This document shows, piece after piece, positions 42,511 through 52,624 of a stretch of DNA of 64,000 nt (position 1 is the stretch's first letter; every line of letters starts with the position of its first letter). Position numbers and translations under genes: made by a program. The notes beneath the pieces are model-generated. The model saw only the letters and a list, made by a program, of their open reading frames with translations, had not been told where the DNA came from and searched no databases. Source of the DNA: Neoceratodus forsteri (lineage: Eukaryota > Chordata > Ceratodontiformes > Ceratodontidae); contig CM057456.1 in assembly GCA_016271365.2 (NCBI GenBank), positions 883,806,001 to 883,870,000 of the forward strand. The letters run 5' to 3'.

Positions 42511-43506
42511 TTAAGGTATCGGTAACATTTCAGAAAATGAAATATTACAATTTAGTTCAACCAATTTGTTTGTCATTGAAACAAAATCTTGTTTGATTTT
42601 GTTTATGGGTTCTCTTAATACATTGTTAGCATCAACATGTATTATAACCATGGGATTTTGTGTATTTGCTAATATATTATCCAACATTGAAGTAATATCA
42701 CCTATTTTTACACCTCTAAAGGAGGATGCTGTTCTAAATTCTTTATCAGGATTACAAATTTGTCTATCGAGGAACTTAACCATAGAATCCCCCAAAACAA
42801 AAAGAGGCTGAGAGTTCATTTCCCTTTCTGGGATTGATGGATTAGATTCTTTATTAGAAGGCAAACAATGATTCATAGAGTTAACTAAACTGGCAGGATT
42901 ATGTAAGTCAGAAGAGCCATAAACAGGTTTATCAACACTCAAGGGGTTTGAGTCATTTTCATTTTCTTCAAAGGTACTTAATATTGAGTATTGGTTTGAC
43001 AGGGGCAATTTGTAAGCTTTTGCCCTCTGTCCTTTTTTTGCTGCCTTAGAGTTATTTACAGTTACCCAGTCACAATCTAGGTTGCTTAAATAATTTTCTC
43101 TTGGCCTTTTTTTATTAATATGTAGTGGCTCAGCTGGTGGATTAATTTCTAACATCTGTATCAAGGGTTCAGTTATGGGACTAATATCGATTGTTTGAAA
43201 ATGAATCAGATCATTATTTGTTGAATTTCCTGTATTACCACTGGTCCCAGTCAAAGGTTCTATTTGTTCCTGGCTATTTGATTAGAATCTATATGCCATG
43301 TTCTTTTGGCTAGCTTCTAAGCAGTGTAATCTGTTATCAAATGTGTCAATTTCTTGTTGGAGTTCTTCATTAATAATGCATTTAATGCATTTGTAGCTAG
43401 GTTGTTTATTTAATATATCTGCTGAGAACGAGTATATGTTACAGACAGGGCATTTAATGCCAATTTTCCCAGTTACAGTTTTAATAAATTCTGCCATAGT
43501 AAACAC
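42511..43506 (-). pseudogene. CR1-like ORF1 with zinc finger and SGNH-esterase-like domain
   Basis: One frame of about 332 codons with a single in-frame stop near 43280. N-terminal part (43506-43282): IGIKCPVCNIYSFSADIL and SYKCIKC, a Cys-rich PHD-like finger, then a short coiled coil (QQEIDTFDNRLHCLE). C-terminal part (43254-42511): a Ser/Pro/Asn-rich linker, then PLFVLGDSMVKFLDRQIC (GDS block), FRTASSFRGVKIGDITSML, and MVIIHVDANNV, where HVGTNDV is expected; Gly to Asp here alters the block. Such esterase-like domains are known in CR1 ORF1. Role: RNA binding and perhaps membrane or lipid contact. Confidence 0.82.
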
Positions 43507-43549
43507 TCTTGATATGTTTAAACCAACACACAGTAAATCGTTAAATCAA

Positions 43550-44866
43550 TTCTCTATTTAAGTAAACTATCATTACTTGAATCAGAAAATACCCCGATTC
43601 CATGCTTCCACACCAAACACGCCTAACACGCGCTAACGCGTGTGTCTTTGCACATGTTGCCCTGCTTTTACTTGCCCTGCTTGTAGCGGGGTATATTTAA
43701 GGCAGGCAGGTGACCCGGCAGCTGTTCTGATGGGTCATGTAGTCCCTGTTTATGTAGCATTTCAAAAACGCTTAAATTTAGCCCAAAATAAATTCTGTTG
43801 CTAAATGCAGCTTGTAATAAGCACAATAATAGAAACAAATTGAAGAACGTTAGAAAACTGTGCCAGAAATCGAGTCTGTAGTTCTCCGTGTTACGATGAG
43901 AACTACGGGCTCACTCTTCCTGTGCAGGGCTCCAATCAATGGACACAGAGTGCAAATACAATCTCTAAAACAGCACTAGCTTTTTAAAAGTGCCACAGTT
44001 TTAACAAGTTTAAAGCAATGGCTTATAATGTAGTAAGCTCAAATCTGTCATGCAGAGTTGCTTTAACCACTCCCGCTCATAGCGGGGCTTGTTTTAAGCA
44101 GGCAGGTGACCTGGAAGCTGTTCTGATGAGTCACGTAGTCCCTGTGCATGTAGCATTTCAAAAACGCTTAAATTTAGTCCAAAATAAATTCTGTTGCTAA
44201 ATGCAGCTTGTAATAAGCACAATAATAGAAATAAATTGAAGAACGTTAAAAAACTGTGCCAGAAATTTGAGTCTGTAGTTCACTGTGTTACGATGAGAAC
44301 TATAGGCTCACTCTTCCTGCTTCCTGTGCAGGGCTCCAATCAATGGGCACAGAGTGCAAATACAATCTCTAAAATAACGCTAGTTTTTTAAAAGTGCCCC
44401 AGTTTTAACCAGTTTAAAGCAATAGTTTATAATGTAGTAAGCTCAAATCTGTCATGCAGAGTTGCTTTAACCACTCCCGCTCATAGCAGGGCTTGTTTTA
44501 AGGCAGGCAGGTGACCTGGAAGCTGTTCTGATGGGTCACGTAGTCCCTGTGTATGTAGCATTTCAAAAACACTTAAATTCAACCCAAAATAAATTCTGTT
44601 GCTAAATGCAGCTTGTAATAAGCACAATAATAGAAACAAATTGAAGAACGTTAAAAAACTGTGCCAGAAATTGAGACTGTAGTTCTCCGTGTTACGATGT
44701 GAACTACAGGCTCACTCTTCCTGCTTCCTGTGCAGGGCTCCAATCAATGGGCACAGAGTGCAAATACAATCTCTAAAATAGTGCTAGCTTTTTAAAAGTG
44801 CCACAGTTTTAACAAGTTTAAAGCAATGGTTTGTAATGTAGTAAGCTCAAATCTGTCATGCAGAGT
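43550..44866 (-). repeat. Tandem 5' monomers (about 400 bp x 3) of the CR1-like LINE
   Basis: Three units, with GCAGGCAGGTGACC at 43702, 44099 and 44503, spacing 397 and 404, highly similar throughout. The last unit is partial at 44866. They lie directly upstream of ORF1 in the element's own orientation and end at the element's 5' border with LINE C, so they are the 5' UTR rather than an unrelated satellite. The layout resembles monomeric promoters of some mammalian L1s. An ATTGATTGG-type CCAAT element can be read on the minus strand in each unit. Confidence 0.82.
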
Positions 44867-45835
44867 GTTCCCCAAGGTTCAATATTAGGACCTCTACTTT
44901 TTGCAATATATAGCAACAGCATCAATGAAGGTATCAATCAAGCAAGTGTTCACTTATTTGCTGATGATACTGTTATCTACATTGGCAGGGCCCACCCTCG
45001 AGTTGGCATGAAGCACACTGCAAAAATAATTAATTTCCCTTTAGTTCAACTACCTAAGTCTTAAGTTCTTGTTGAATGCTAAGAAAACAAAAGCAATGTT
45101 TTTCCCCCCAAACAAAATGTGGCCAGTCCCTCATCACTGTGCAGCCAGCAGCATATAATGTCCCTCTTGGGGGAGCCTACTGAGACAGTGGATGAATTCA
45201 AATACCTAGGTTTTTGGATGGACGACAAACTCTCCTACTTGGTTCACATAGAGGAACTGAGCAAAAAGCTGAAGCAACGTCCAGGACTGTTCTTCAGAAT
45301 CAGACACCTCCTTACACAGGAAGCAAGGCAAAGTCTAGTGCAACTGACATTCCTTCCCCTTTTGTATTATGATGACCTACTGTATAACCATGGTCCTAGT
45401 ACTGCACTGGCCAAGCTCGACACCTTGAATAATAGGGCTTTGAGGTTCATTACCGGTGCTCCTTTTAGGACACATCATTGCTCTTTATATGCTATGCTAG
45501 GATGGCAGTCTCTGAAAACCAGGAGGATCATAAACACAGCAGTCTGGACCTACAGAGCCCTAATTGGCAATCTGCCACAATATGTATTCAGTCTTCTGAC
45601 CAATACCCCTGGAAGCTATTCACTCAGGAGTCATTCCTATCTTTCACTTGACGTCCCTAGATACAGAACTTATTTTGGCTCTTCAGCCCGTAGCCATGCT
45701 CTGCCAGCCCTTTGGAACTCTTTACAGAAATCACTGAAGCTTACTTACCTTGTTAAAATGGTAACCTTCAAAACATTACTAAAAAACACATTAACCACTC
45801 CTGCAAATGTTACTCCAAATGACTTTTCCTTTTAG
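44864..45835 (+). pseudogene. LINE C reverse transcriptase, C-terminal half
   Basis: 44858-45064 reads SVPQGSILGPLLFAIYSNS and VHLFADDTVIYIG (FADD box intact). A frame change follows, then 45119-45835 (238 codons) reads FKYLGFWMDDKLSYLVHIE, LLTQEARQSLVQ, LLYYDDLLYNHGPSTAL, NNRALRFITGAPFRTHHCSL, YAMLGWQSLKTRR, LPQYVFSLLTNT, YRTYFGSSARSHALPALWN and LVKMVTFKTLLKNTL. This is the thumb and C-terminal region of an L2-like RT, well preserved. Non-functional because of the frame change at about 45065 and the split at its 5' side. Confidence 0.83.
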
Positions 45836-46152
45836 TTAGCAAGTCATATGTTTGCATGCCTTGTCTCTTCCCACCTTCTCCCAAGAAAATATCCTCAGCC
45901 TTACCACCACTATTCACTCTTACATTTCCTCATACTTCCTTCTATGCTTTCCCTCATATTTCTACTCTTCTCACCTCCCTTAACTAGTTGTAGCATCCCC
46001 CACCTATCTAAGCATATGTTAGATTGTCCTTAGCTCTTGCAATGTTACCACAACATGCTGTTTTCAACTGCACTTAGTGTATACCTGTCAAGGGCATACC
46101 CAGACTCTGTAAATAGATTGCCTCATGTCATTCTGTTATTGAACTCTTATGT
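44864..46152 (+). mobile_element. LINE family C, piece 2 (RT palm, thumb, C-terminus)
   Basis: Resumes the LINE cut at 39286. It carries the RT catalytic half and part of the 3' UTR, and is interrupted again at 46152 by a second CR1-like fragment. Confidence 0.8.
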
Positions 46153-47200
46153 ACTGGGTTTACTGGGTTGGACTGGGACAAAAGAAGGCACAAGGCCCAT
46201 CAGGATTGTCCCCCACAACAAAGTGGATCATTGAGTCAAATAGTATTTGAGTATTAAGCCATAAATCTAACTGAGATTTAAATGATTCAAATTTATCTGT
46301 ATCAAACAGATATTTTGGTAACAGATTCCAAGATTTAGCAGCTCGAATAGAGAAAAAGTTATCACATTTTTTGTTTTGGCCCAGTCCACAGTTAATTGTT
46401 TATTGTGGCATCTGCCCACTATACGTTTTTTGGCTAAAATAAGTCCTCATTGTTCTCTTAGTTTTGGATATTTAAATAATTTGTATGTAAAAAGAATATC
46501 CCCCAATATCTTCTCACCTCCAAGGGAAAGAGATCAGTTTCCCTTAGATGAGATTCATAACTAAGGGAATGTAAGCGAGGTACCAATTTAGTAAATCTTC
46601 TCTGGATTAACTCTATTCTGTTAATGTCTCCTTTAAGATAGGGACTTCAAAAAGGTGAGGCATAATCCATATGAGGTCTAATGTAGGCCCTATAAAGAGG
46701 TAGTAGCCAGTGCTCAGATGTACTAATAAATGTTCTTTGAATTTGTTTCATTATAACATTAGCAGATCTGATCACTTTATTGTAATGATTATTCAAGGAC
46801 AACTTATTATCTATTATGATACCCAAATCTCGTTCATAGATGGTAGATTTTAACAGAGTTTTATTAAGATAATAATTTGTCTTTGGATTCTTAGTACCAA
46901 TATTAAGAACTGAACACTTATCGGTATTGAAAAGCAACGAGTTTTTCTGTGCCCAAAGTTCAATACAGGGAAGATCATTTTCAAGAGATTTTATGGCAGG
47001 TACTGTATCGACCCTACCACCCAGTTTCGTGTCATCAGCAAATTTAGACAGATGACTGTATGGAGAGACATGCATGTCACTTATGAAAACATTAAATAAC
47101 AATGGTCCCAACACAGAACCCTGTGGGACTCCATCAGTAACTCAACCTAAAGCTGAAAAAGAACAGTTTATTTTAACAGTTTGAAACCTGTTTTGCAGCC
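46152..47200 (-). mobile_element. CR1-like LINE fragment, minus strand, inserted in LINE C
   Basis: A 5'-truncated CR1-like copy. Its 3' end is at 46152-46178, where three copies of an octamer-like unit ACTGGGTT occur, the CR1-type terminus with a different octamer from the 39287 copy. The 5' cut is in RT just before ASWLQNRFQTVK. Confidence 0.75.
46647..47200 (-). pseudogene. CR1-like RT C-terminal fragment
   Basis: Upstream in a broken frame: TASWLQNRFQTVKINCSF and TDGVPQGSVLGPLLFNVF. The frame 47114-46647 then reads HLSKFADDTKLGGRVDT (intact FADD), ENDLPCIELWAQKNSLLFN, TDKCSVLNIGTKNPKTNYY, YERDLGIIIDNKLSLNNHY and LLPLYRAYIRPHMDYASPF. Typical CR1-group RT order. A stop ends the frame at 46647, followed by decayed C-terminal sequence toward 46220. 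Confidence 0.83.
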
Positions 47201-47478
47201 AGCTAGCAGTCCACCTAATTTGCCTTATTTATTTTATCTTCCTGTACCCACAGTGTATTGTGTGTCATGTTTTTTTGCCATTAATTTGACCCTGAATAAT
47301 CATTGTTTATTTTCTATTCCTGTTCTTGCAATGTATTGTGTGCCATGTTTTTATTTGTCTTTAATTTGACTCCGTATAATTATTGACTATAGCGATCAGC
47401 TCTTTATGGCTGACCAGTTCCACTTTGTAAATGAGTTTTTTACTCAATGGTGTTTCACCTGGTTAAATAAAGATTTGA
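47200..47478 (+). mobile_element. LINE family C, piece 3 (3' UTR and tail)
   Basis: Contains a diverged dimer (GTGTATTGTGTGTCATGTTTTT and ATGTATTGTGTGCCATGTTTTT) and ends GTTTCACCTGGTTAAATAAAG. The CCTGGTTAAATAAAG tail is known from L2-group LINEs and the SINEs they mobilise. I assign it to LINE C because it lies on the same strand directly after the CR1 fragment; that link is inference. Confidence 0.6.
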
Positions 47479-47479
47479 T

Positions 47480-47870
47480 TTGCCCCGAAATATCTGGTCC
47501 AGGAGATGAATTTCTTTTTAATTTCCTTATCTTGGTTTTTATTTCTTCGGTTGAAATGACAGATCTCTCACAAAGTGGGAGAACTAAGTGATGGATTGAT
47601 TTATCACTGAGAGTAAAAAAAAAAAAAATTATCAAGTAGCATTTCTGCCATGTCTCTATTATCATATACCAGAGTGTTGTTGTCTAACAGAGGTCCTACC
47701 TTACTTTGTTTTTTTTTTCAAGGAATTTATATAGGCATAAAAGGATTTGCTGTTTTCTTTTTAGCATCCATAGCAAGATTTTGTTTCATTAGTTTTTTCT
47801 TTTGCCTTTTTTATTTCCCTTTTGCACCTTTTTTAAATGAAATTAAGGCTTATCAAGGAGCTTGATTTTT
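47480..47870 (-). pseudogene. CR1-like copy 3 pre-RT linker and RT start
   Basis: Readable across frames: SKSFYAYINSLKKKNKVRVG, PLLDNNTLVYDNRDMAEML and KIRKLKRNSSPGPD. This is the linker and first RT motif of CR1-group LINEs. It stops at the LINE C tail. Confidence 0.78.
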
Positions 47871-47904
47871 TGTCAGAAGATACATCTTATATAAGTTATT
47901 CTTT

Positions 47905-48398
47905 TTTTTTGTTTTTTGTTTTTTTTGCACTTGCCCAGCTCCCACAATGTTCAGAGGAGGTGTCGTACTCCCTCCTACTCTGTCCACCTGAGCATCCCTC
48001 TAGGCAACCCTGCCTTAGTTTCATCTTGCTTGGGGGCCGGGGGTGTATACATTTTTCCCCTTTTCTCCCCTTTAAGCCCCTGAGGATGCTGGCAAAAAGG
48101 ACCTACATCCATGCAGACAATGTGCTGGTGCACGCTGTTGCCAAGTGCCCACAGCGTCCTCCCCTCCCCTCTCTGACTCTGAAGAGCCACAGTTGCCCCC
48201 AAAAGCCCATGCTTCCACTGGCTCCAGGAGCGTTGAGTACTCAAGGAGGAGGAGGAGGAACACAGCATCCATTGGGATGCTCAATCCTCCATGCCCCCGC
48301 TGACCCCCAGCAACCCGAGTCCATTCCCGAACCCAGGCTGCCGGCATAGTGCAAGGTGTGGCATACTGTGCCTCAACCCTAAGCACCACTGGGCTGGC
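47905..48398 (-). mobile_element. Retroposon sharing the tRNA-like head of 18864, minus strand
   Basis: The A-rich tail is at 47905-47931 (T-runs on the plus strand). The head at 48310-48395 reads, on the minus strand, GCCAGCCCAGTGGTGCTTAG, GGGTTGAGGC and GCCTGGGTTCGGGAATGG, parallel to 18866-18945. The flanks TAAGTTATTCTTTT (47896-47909) and TAATTTATTCTTTT (about 48400-48413) form a target duplication with one mismatch. The body does not obviously align with the copy at 18864-19498. Confidence 0.72.
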
Positions 48399-48509
48399 CC
48401 TAATTTATTCTTTTATTTAATAATTTATTTGTCTTTTTGTTGAGCCACCTCAGTCTCAGTTTATTATTTTGATGTTTGAGTATCTTTGGTTTATATTTAT
48501 CACTTAAAT

Positions 48510-49088
48510 TCAAAATTGTATTTTTAAAGTATCCCAACTATCAGTGGATTTATTTACCAGTTCTCTGTTCCAATTGATTTTACTGAGTTCAGACCTTATT
48601 TTAACCATATTGGACATATTGCAAAGATTTATTGTGGTTTTACCATTGTATGGTATGTGATCTTGATTTATTTGAAAGTGTACCATGTTGTGATCACTAT
48701 TAACCAGAGGTGGACCTGTTTTACACCTGCTGATGCAATGATAATTTGAGCAGAACACTATATCTAAAATATTTCCTCCTCGGGTAGGTTAACACACATG
48801 TTGTTTTAACTGGGTGCATTTACATACTGCAAATAGTTTATTTCCTATAGTGCTAGTTGCAGCATTGTTTACCCAATTTATTTCACCCATTATAATTAAG
48901 TCACCTAATTCTCCTGAGGCATCTGTTTCAGATAGTAATTCAGTGTACATATCCACTGAAGAGTCAGGCAGGCAATAGCAAACACCTACAATTAAGGGGT
49001 TAAACTTGTTATGCAAGTTTACTAAGATGGATTCAGTGGTAAGAAAGTTGTTGTTAATCTTTGCTGAAACTTCAACAGAGTGATGCAA
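48510..49088 (-). pseudogene. CR1-like copy 3 endonuclease
   Basis: The frame 49088-48789 reads VCYCLPDSSVDMYTELL, LGDLIIMGEINWVNNAAT (GDFN altered to GEIN) and LFAVCKCTQLKQHV. The frame 48758-48510 reads FCSNYHCISRCKTGPPLVNS, SDHNMVHFQIN (the SDH motif) and INWNRELVNKSTDSWD. The first third is decayed but traceable between 49350 and 49088. Inactive. Confidence 0.78.
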
Positions 49089-49590
49089 TTTTTAACAAAC
49101 AAGTGCTACTCAGTCTCCTTTCCTAGTTCCTATGTTAAATTTATAAAGATCATATCTATCCATTTTGTTTTCTCAGGCAGTTTTATCTGTCCACAACGTT
49201 TCAGTAATAGCTATGATGTCAGTGTTCTGACAAACAGTTAAGGCCTGCAATTCATCTAACTTGTGCTTGCTTCTAGCATTTAAAAGCATAATGTTTAGGT
49301 CATTCCTAGCTGTATTATAGTAGTGGGTCTTTTGTTTATAGTTGGATGTGGTGTTATAGATTTTTGTTTGAATGTTCCCCCCTCTTGTTCAGTTTAAATC
49401 AAATTCAGCTAAACATTCTTTAAGGTTTTTCCCTATTATCTGAACCCCAGATTTATTTAAATGTAGTTCATCCCAGGAGTAAGTTTGTTTTTATGTTTGA
49501 AACAGTCACAGTTGTTTATGAACCTTATGTTTTTCTCCTTACACCAGTTTGATAGCCTGATATTAATTCTGTTGATGATGAATTTTTTTC

Positions 49591-50028
49591 TCAGGATGGG
49601 CTTTTGGGGATTTGAAGTATACAGGATATGGCTACCTTGCACTCTTTAGCCTGTAATTTAACTCCTAATGTTGCATTCTCACTGCAGATGTCCTTCTTGT
49701 GGGATCTACCAACTTCATTACTACCCACATGCAAAATAAGTGATGAGTTTTTCAGGATGGACAAGTTGTCTATCCCTCTACCTACATCTGCAGTCCTAGC
49801 CCCTGGTATGCAAGTAGCTGTTGTATTTAGTGTATCATTTCTGTAAATATGGCTGTTAGTGACCCTAACAATTGAATCTTCTACGATGATTTTCTGAGAT
49901 AGCAATGTTTTATTTTTGCTAGTACTTTGGATATCTGAATAAGGTTCAGCTGCAGGAGGAGCATACGTATTAGTAATTTCAAGATGCAATTCAGCTGCAA
50001 GTGGGGCATACTTAGTTTGAGTTAACAT
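49591..50028 (-). pseudogene. CR1-like copy 3 ORF1 esterase-like domain
   Basis: The frame of 145 codons reads TLLSQKIIVEDSIVRVTN (GDSIVR altered to EDSIVR), CIPGARTADVGRGIDNLS, SSLILHVGSNEVGRSHKKD and LGVKLQAKECKVAISCIL. This matches the SGNH-hydrolase-like domain of CR1 ORF1; the block HVGSNEVG is well kept while the GDS nucleophile block has Gly to Glu. N-terminal remnants, including LHDNIRRVEE (coiled coil), run to 50200 in other frames. C-terminal traces lie below 49591 in another frame. Confidence 0.8.
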
Positions 50029-50206
50029 ATATGTCTGACCAGCTTCTAGTGCTCTTCTACCCTTCTTATGTTGTCATGAAGTAACTTAACTTCACTCATC
50101 TGCTCTCTGTCCTCTGCCTCTTTTTACGATTTGTTCATTAGTGCTATGACTGGTGGGGATGTTTTCTTCTTCCAGAGTCTGCTTTCAATGTTACTTTGGT
50201 ACTGGG

Positions 50207-50350
50207 TTATTTATTTATTTATTTAGTTTTTGTTGACCGGCTAAGTGCATTAGACAAATCCTGCCTATTTTTAGGCATGCCCGGGGGGAGGGGGATACAG
50301 ATGAATGCCAACTGACCTTGAACCAGATTAAGCTGTTGTTTAACAATTTT
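50207..50350 (-). mobile_element. tRNA-derived SINE, 3' fragment, minus strand
   Basis: Reverse complement of the SINE 3' end at 32690-32844: tail (TTTA)n at 50207-50226, TTTTTGTTGACCGGCTAAG, TGCATTAGACAAATCCTGCC, and ACCTTGAACCAGATTAAGC. 5'-truncated next to array block D. Confidence 0.83.
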
Positions 50351-52622
50351 TGGGTGTTTTTATGTGTGATGTCTTGCAAACTGAGGCACTTAGAAATAAG
50401 AGAACAGACAGCCTATGGTTTCAAAGACAGCATACAGATGTAACCCTCAAAAAACACTTTACCTTTATTGTTTGAACCCAGTCATCTAAGAAATGTGAAG
50501 GGAACCGTTATGGAACATGTGCCTTAAAGTTCTTGTCAATACATCTTGACATGTCATAGGTATGGGTTCTTTTATAAGTGATGTCTTTTAAACTGAGGCA
50601 CTTGGAAGTTTAGAAGAGACTGCCTGTGGTTTCAGAGATATCACACTATTGCAGCCCAAAAACACACTTTACCTTAGTTGTTTAAATCCAGATAGCTGGT
50701 GGTCATCAAGGGACCCCTATGGGAACATGTGTCCTGAATTTGGTCTAAATACACAACAGAATGCCATAGTTATTGGTACTTTTATGTGTGATGCCTTTCA
50801 AGCTGAGACACTTGGACATAGTGAAATGGCTTCCTGCACTTTCAAGGATACAACACAGATGCAACCCTCAAAAACCACCTTAGCTTAATTATTTGTACCC
50901 AGGTGTCTGGTGGTCATTAGGGGACCTGTTTGGGAAAATGTATCCCAAATTTCATCTAAATACACCATGGAATGCCATAGTTATTGGTAGTTGTATGTGT
51001 GATGTCTTTCAAACTGAGACATTTGAAAGTGTCTTTCAAACTGAGACACTTGGAAATAATGAAACGGGCACCTGCGGTTTCAAAGACAGCACACAGATGC
51101 ACCCCTAGAAAACACTTTACCTTTTATTTTTCATCTGGGCATCTGGGTGACATCAGGGACTCCTTTGTGGAATGCGTATCCTGGATTTTCTGTTAATAGA
51201 CCTGGAAATTCCATAGTTATAGATGCTTTTATGTGTGATGTCTTCCAAACTGAAGTGCTTGGAAACAGAGAAAAGATAGCCTGCATTTTTAAAAAACAGC
51301 ACACAGATGCACCCCTTGAAAACCACTTTACCTTTATTGTTTGAACCCAGGCATCTGTGAGACATCTGGAGATCTTTTGGGGAACATGTACACTGAGTTT
51401 CTTGTTAATATTCTAAGAAATTCCATAGTTATATGTATTTTTATGTGCAACACCTTTCAAACTGAGGACCTGGAGAGCATGAAAAAGACAGCCAGCAGTT
51501 TCAAAGACAGCACATACATGCACTCCTCAAAATCCATTTTACTTCATTGTTTGAACCCAGGCATTGGGGGGATATCATAAGACCCTTTGGTGAAACTTGT
51601 ACCCCAAATTACTTGCTCCTACACCAGGAATTATGGTTGCATTTATGTGCAGTGTCTTTCAAGCTGAGGTCATATGAAGCAGGAAAAAGACAGTTTGAAG
51701 TTTCAATGATAGCACACAGATGTACTGCCCCAAAACCACTTTACCTCTATTGTGTGAACCCAGCATCTGGTGGAGGTCTGGGGACACTTTGGGGAACATG
51801 TGCTTGGATTTTCTTGTTAATATAATACAACATTCCATAGTAATGGATGTTTTAATGCATGATGTCTTTTGAAAAGATCCTCCTGGAAGCAGAGAAAAGA
51901 CAGCCTGCAGTTTCAATGGCACCACACAGATGCACCCCTCAGAAACTACTTTACCTTTTTTGTTTGAATCCAGACATCTGGTGGTCACTAGGGGACCCAT
52001 TTGGAGGCATGTATTATGAATTTAGTCTCAATATTGTACAGAATGCCATAGTTATGGTTGCTTTTATGCATGATGTCTTCCAAACTGAGGCCCTAGGAAG
52101 TAGAAAAAAGACAACCTGCGGTTTGAAAGACAGAAGACAGATGCACCCCTTTAAAATGGCTTTACCTTTATTGTTTGAACCCGGGCATCTAGGGGTAGTT
52201 AGGGGGACATTTGGGGAACATGATACCTAAATGTCTTGTTAATACTACAAGAAATCCTGTAGTTTGGGGTGCTTTTTTATGTGATGAATTTCAAACTGAG
52301 GCCCTGGAGAGGATGGAAAAGACAGCCTGCAGTTTCAAAGAGAGCACACAGATGCACCCCTCAAAATCCACTTTACCTTTATTGTTTGAACACAGGCATT
52401 TAGTAGACTTTAGGAACCCTTTGAGGAACACGCATCCCACATTTCCTGTTAATACACTATGAAATGCCATAGTTATGGGTGCTTTTGTGTGATTTATATC
52501 AAACTGAGGCACTTTACATTGATTCCCCCCCTCGAAAATCATTTTACCTTTATTGTTTGAGATGACACTTTGGGAGAACATTTACCCCCAATTTTTTCTT
52601 AATACACCACAGAATGCCACAG
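50351..52622 (+). repeat. 210-bp tandem array, block D (about 11 units)
   Basis: The longest block. Marker motif near 50357, 50569, 50777, 50990, 51225, 51438, 51645, 51848, 52060, 52270 and 52480. A local duplication of GTCTTTCAAACTGAGACA occurs at 51003-51050. It resumes exactly where block C stopped (TGTTTTTAT at 50355-50363). The array ends at an inserted L1-like tail near 52625. Confidence 0.9.
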
Positions 52623-52624
52623 TT

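Larger units (their letters stand above)
39287..44866 (-). mobile_element. CR1-like LINE, nearly full length, minus strand
   Basis: A 5.6 kb element inserted in LINE C. From 5' (44866) to 3' (39287): three tandem units of about 400 bp, ORF1 with zinc finger and esterase-like domain, ORF2 with AP endonuclease and RT, then a 3' end of short octamer repeats (GTTCATAG three times at 39287-39310 on the plus strand). Octamer 3' repeats are a CR1-clade hallmark. The flanks AGAAGT (39283-39288) and AGAGT (44862-44866) may be a short target duplication. Stops and frameshifts are moderate. Confidence 0.85.
47479..50206 (-). mobile_element. CR1-like LINE, copy 3, interrupted by a retroposon
   Basis: Minus-strand CR1-like sequence with ORF1 esterase region (50028-49591), endonuclease (49350-48510) and the pre-RT linker (47870-47479). 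RT beyond SSPGPD is missing. A retroposon with A-tail (47905-48398) is inserted between endonuclease and linker. The 5' end is truncated near 50206. Confidence 0.78.

Noticed and set aside
48072..48389. ORFs across the retroposon at 47905-48398
   Set aside because: They span a tRNA-like head and a non-coding body flanked by a target duplication, so are chance frames.
25893..52622. CRISPR-like array of repeats and spacers
   Set aside because: The whole 210-bp unit repeats with divergence spread evenly. There are no short repeats with unique spacers, and the context is a eukaryotic retroelement graveyard.
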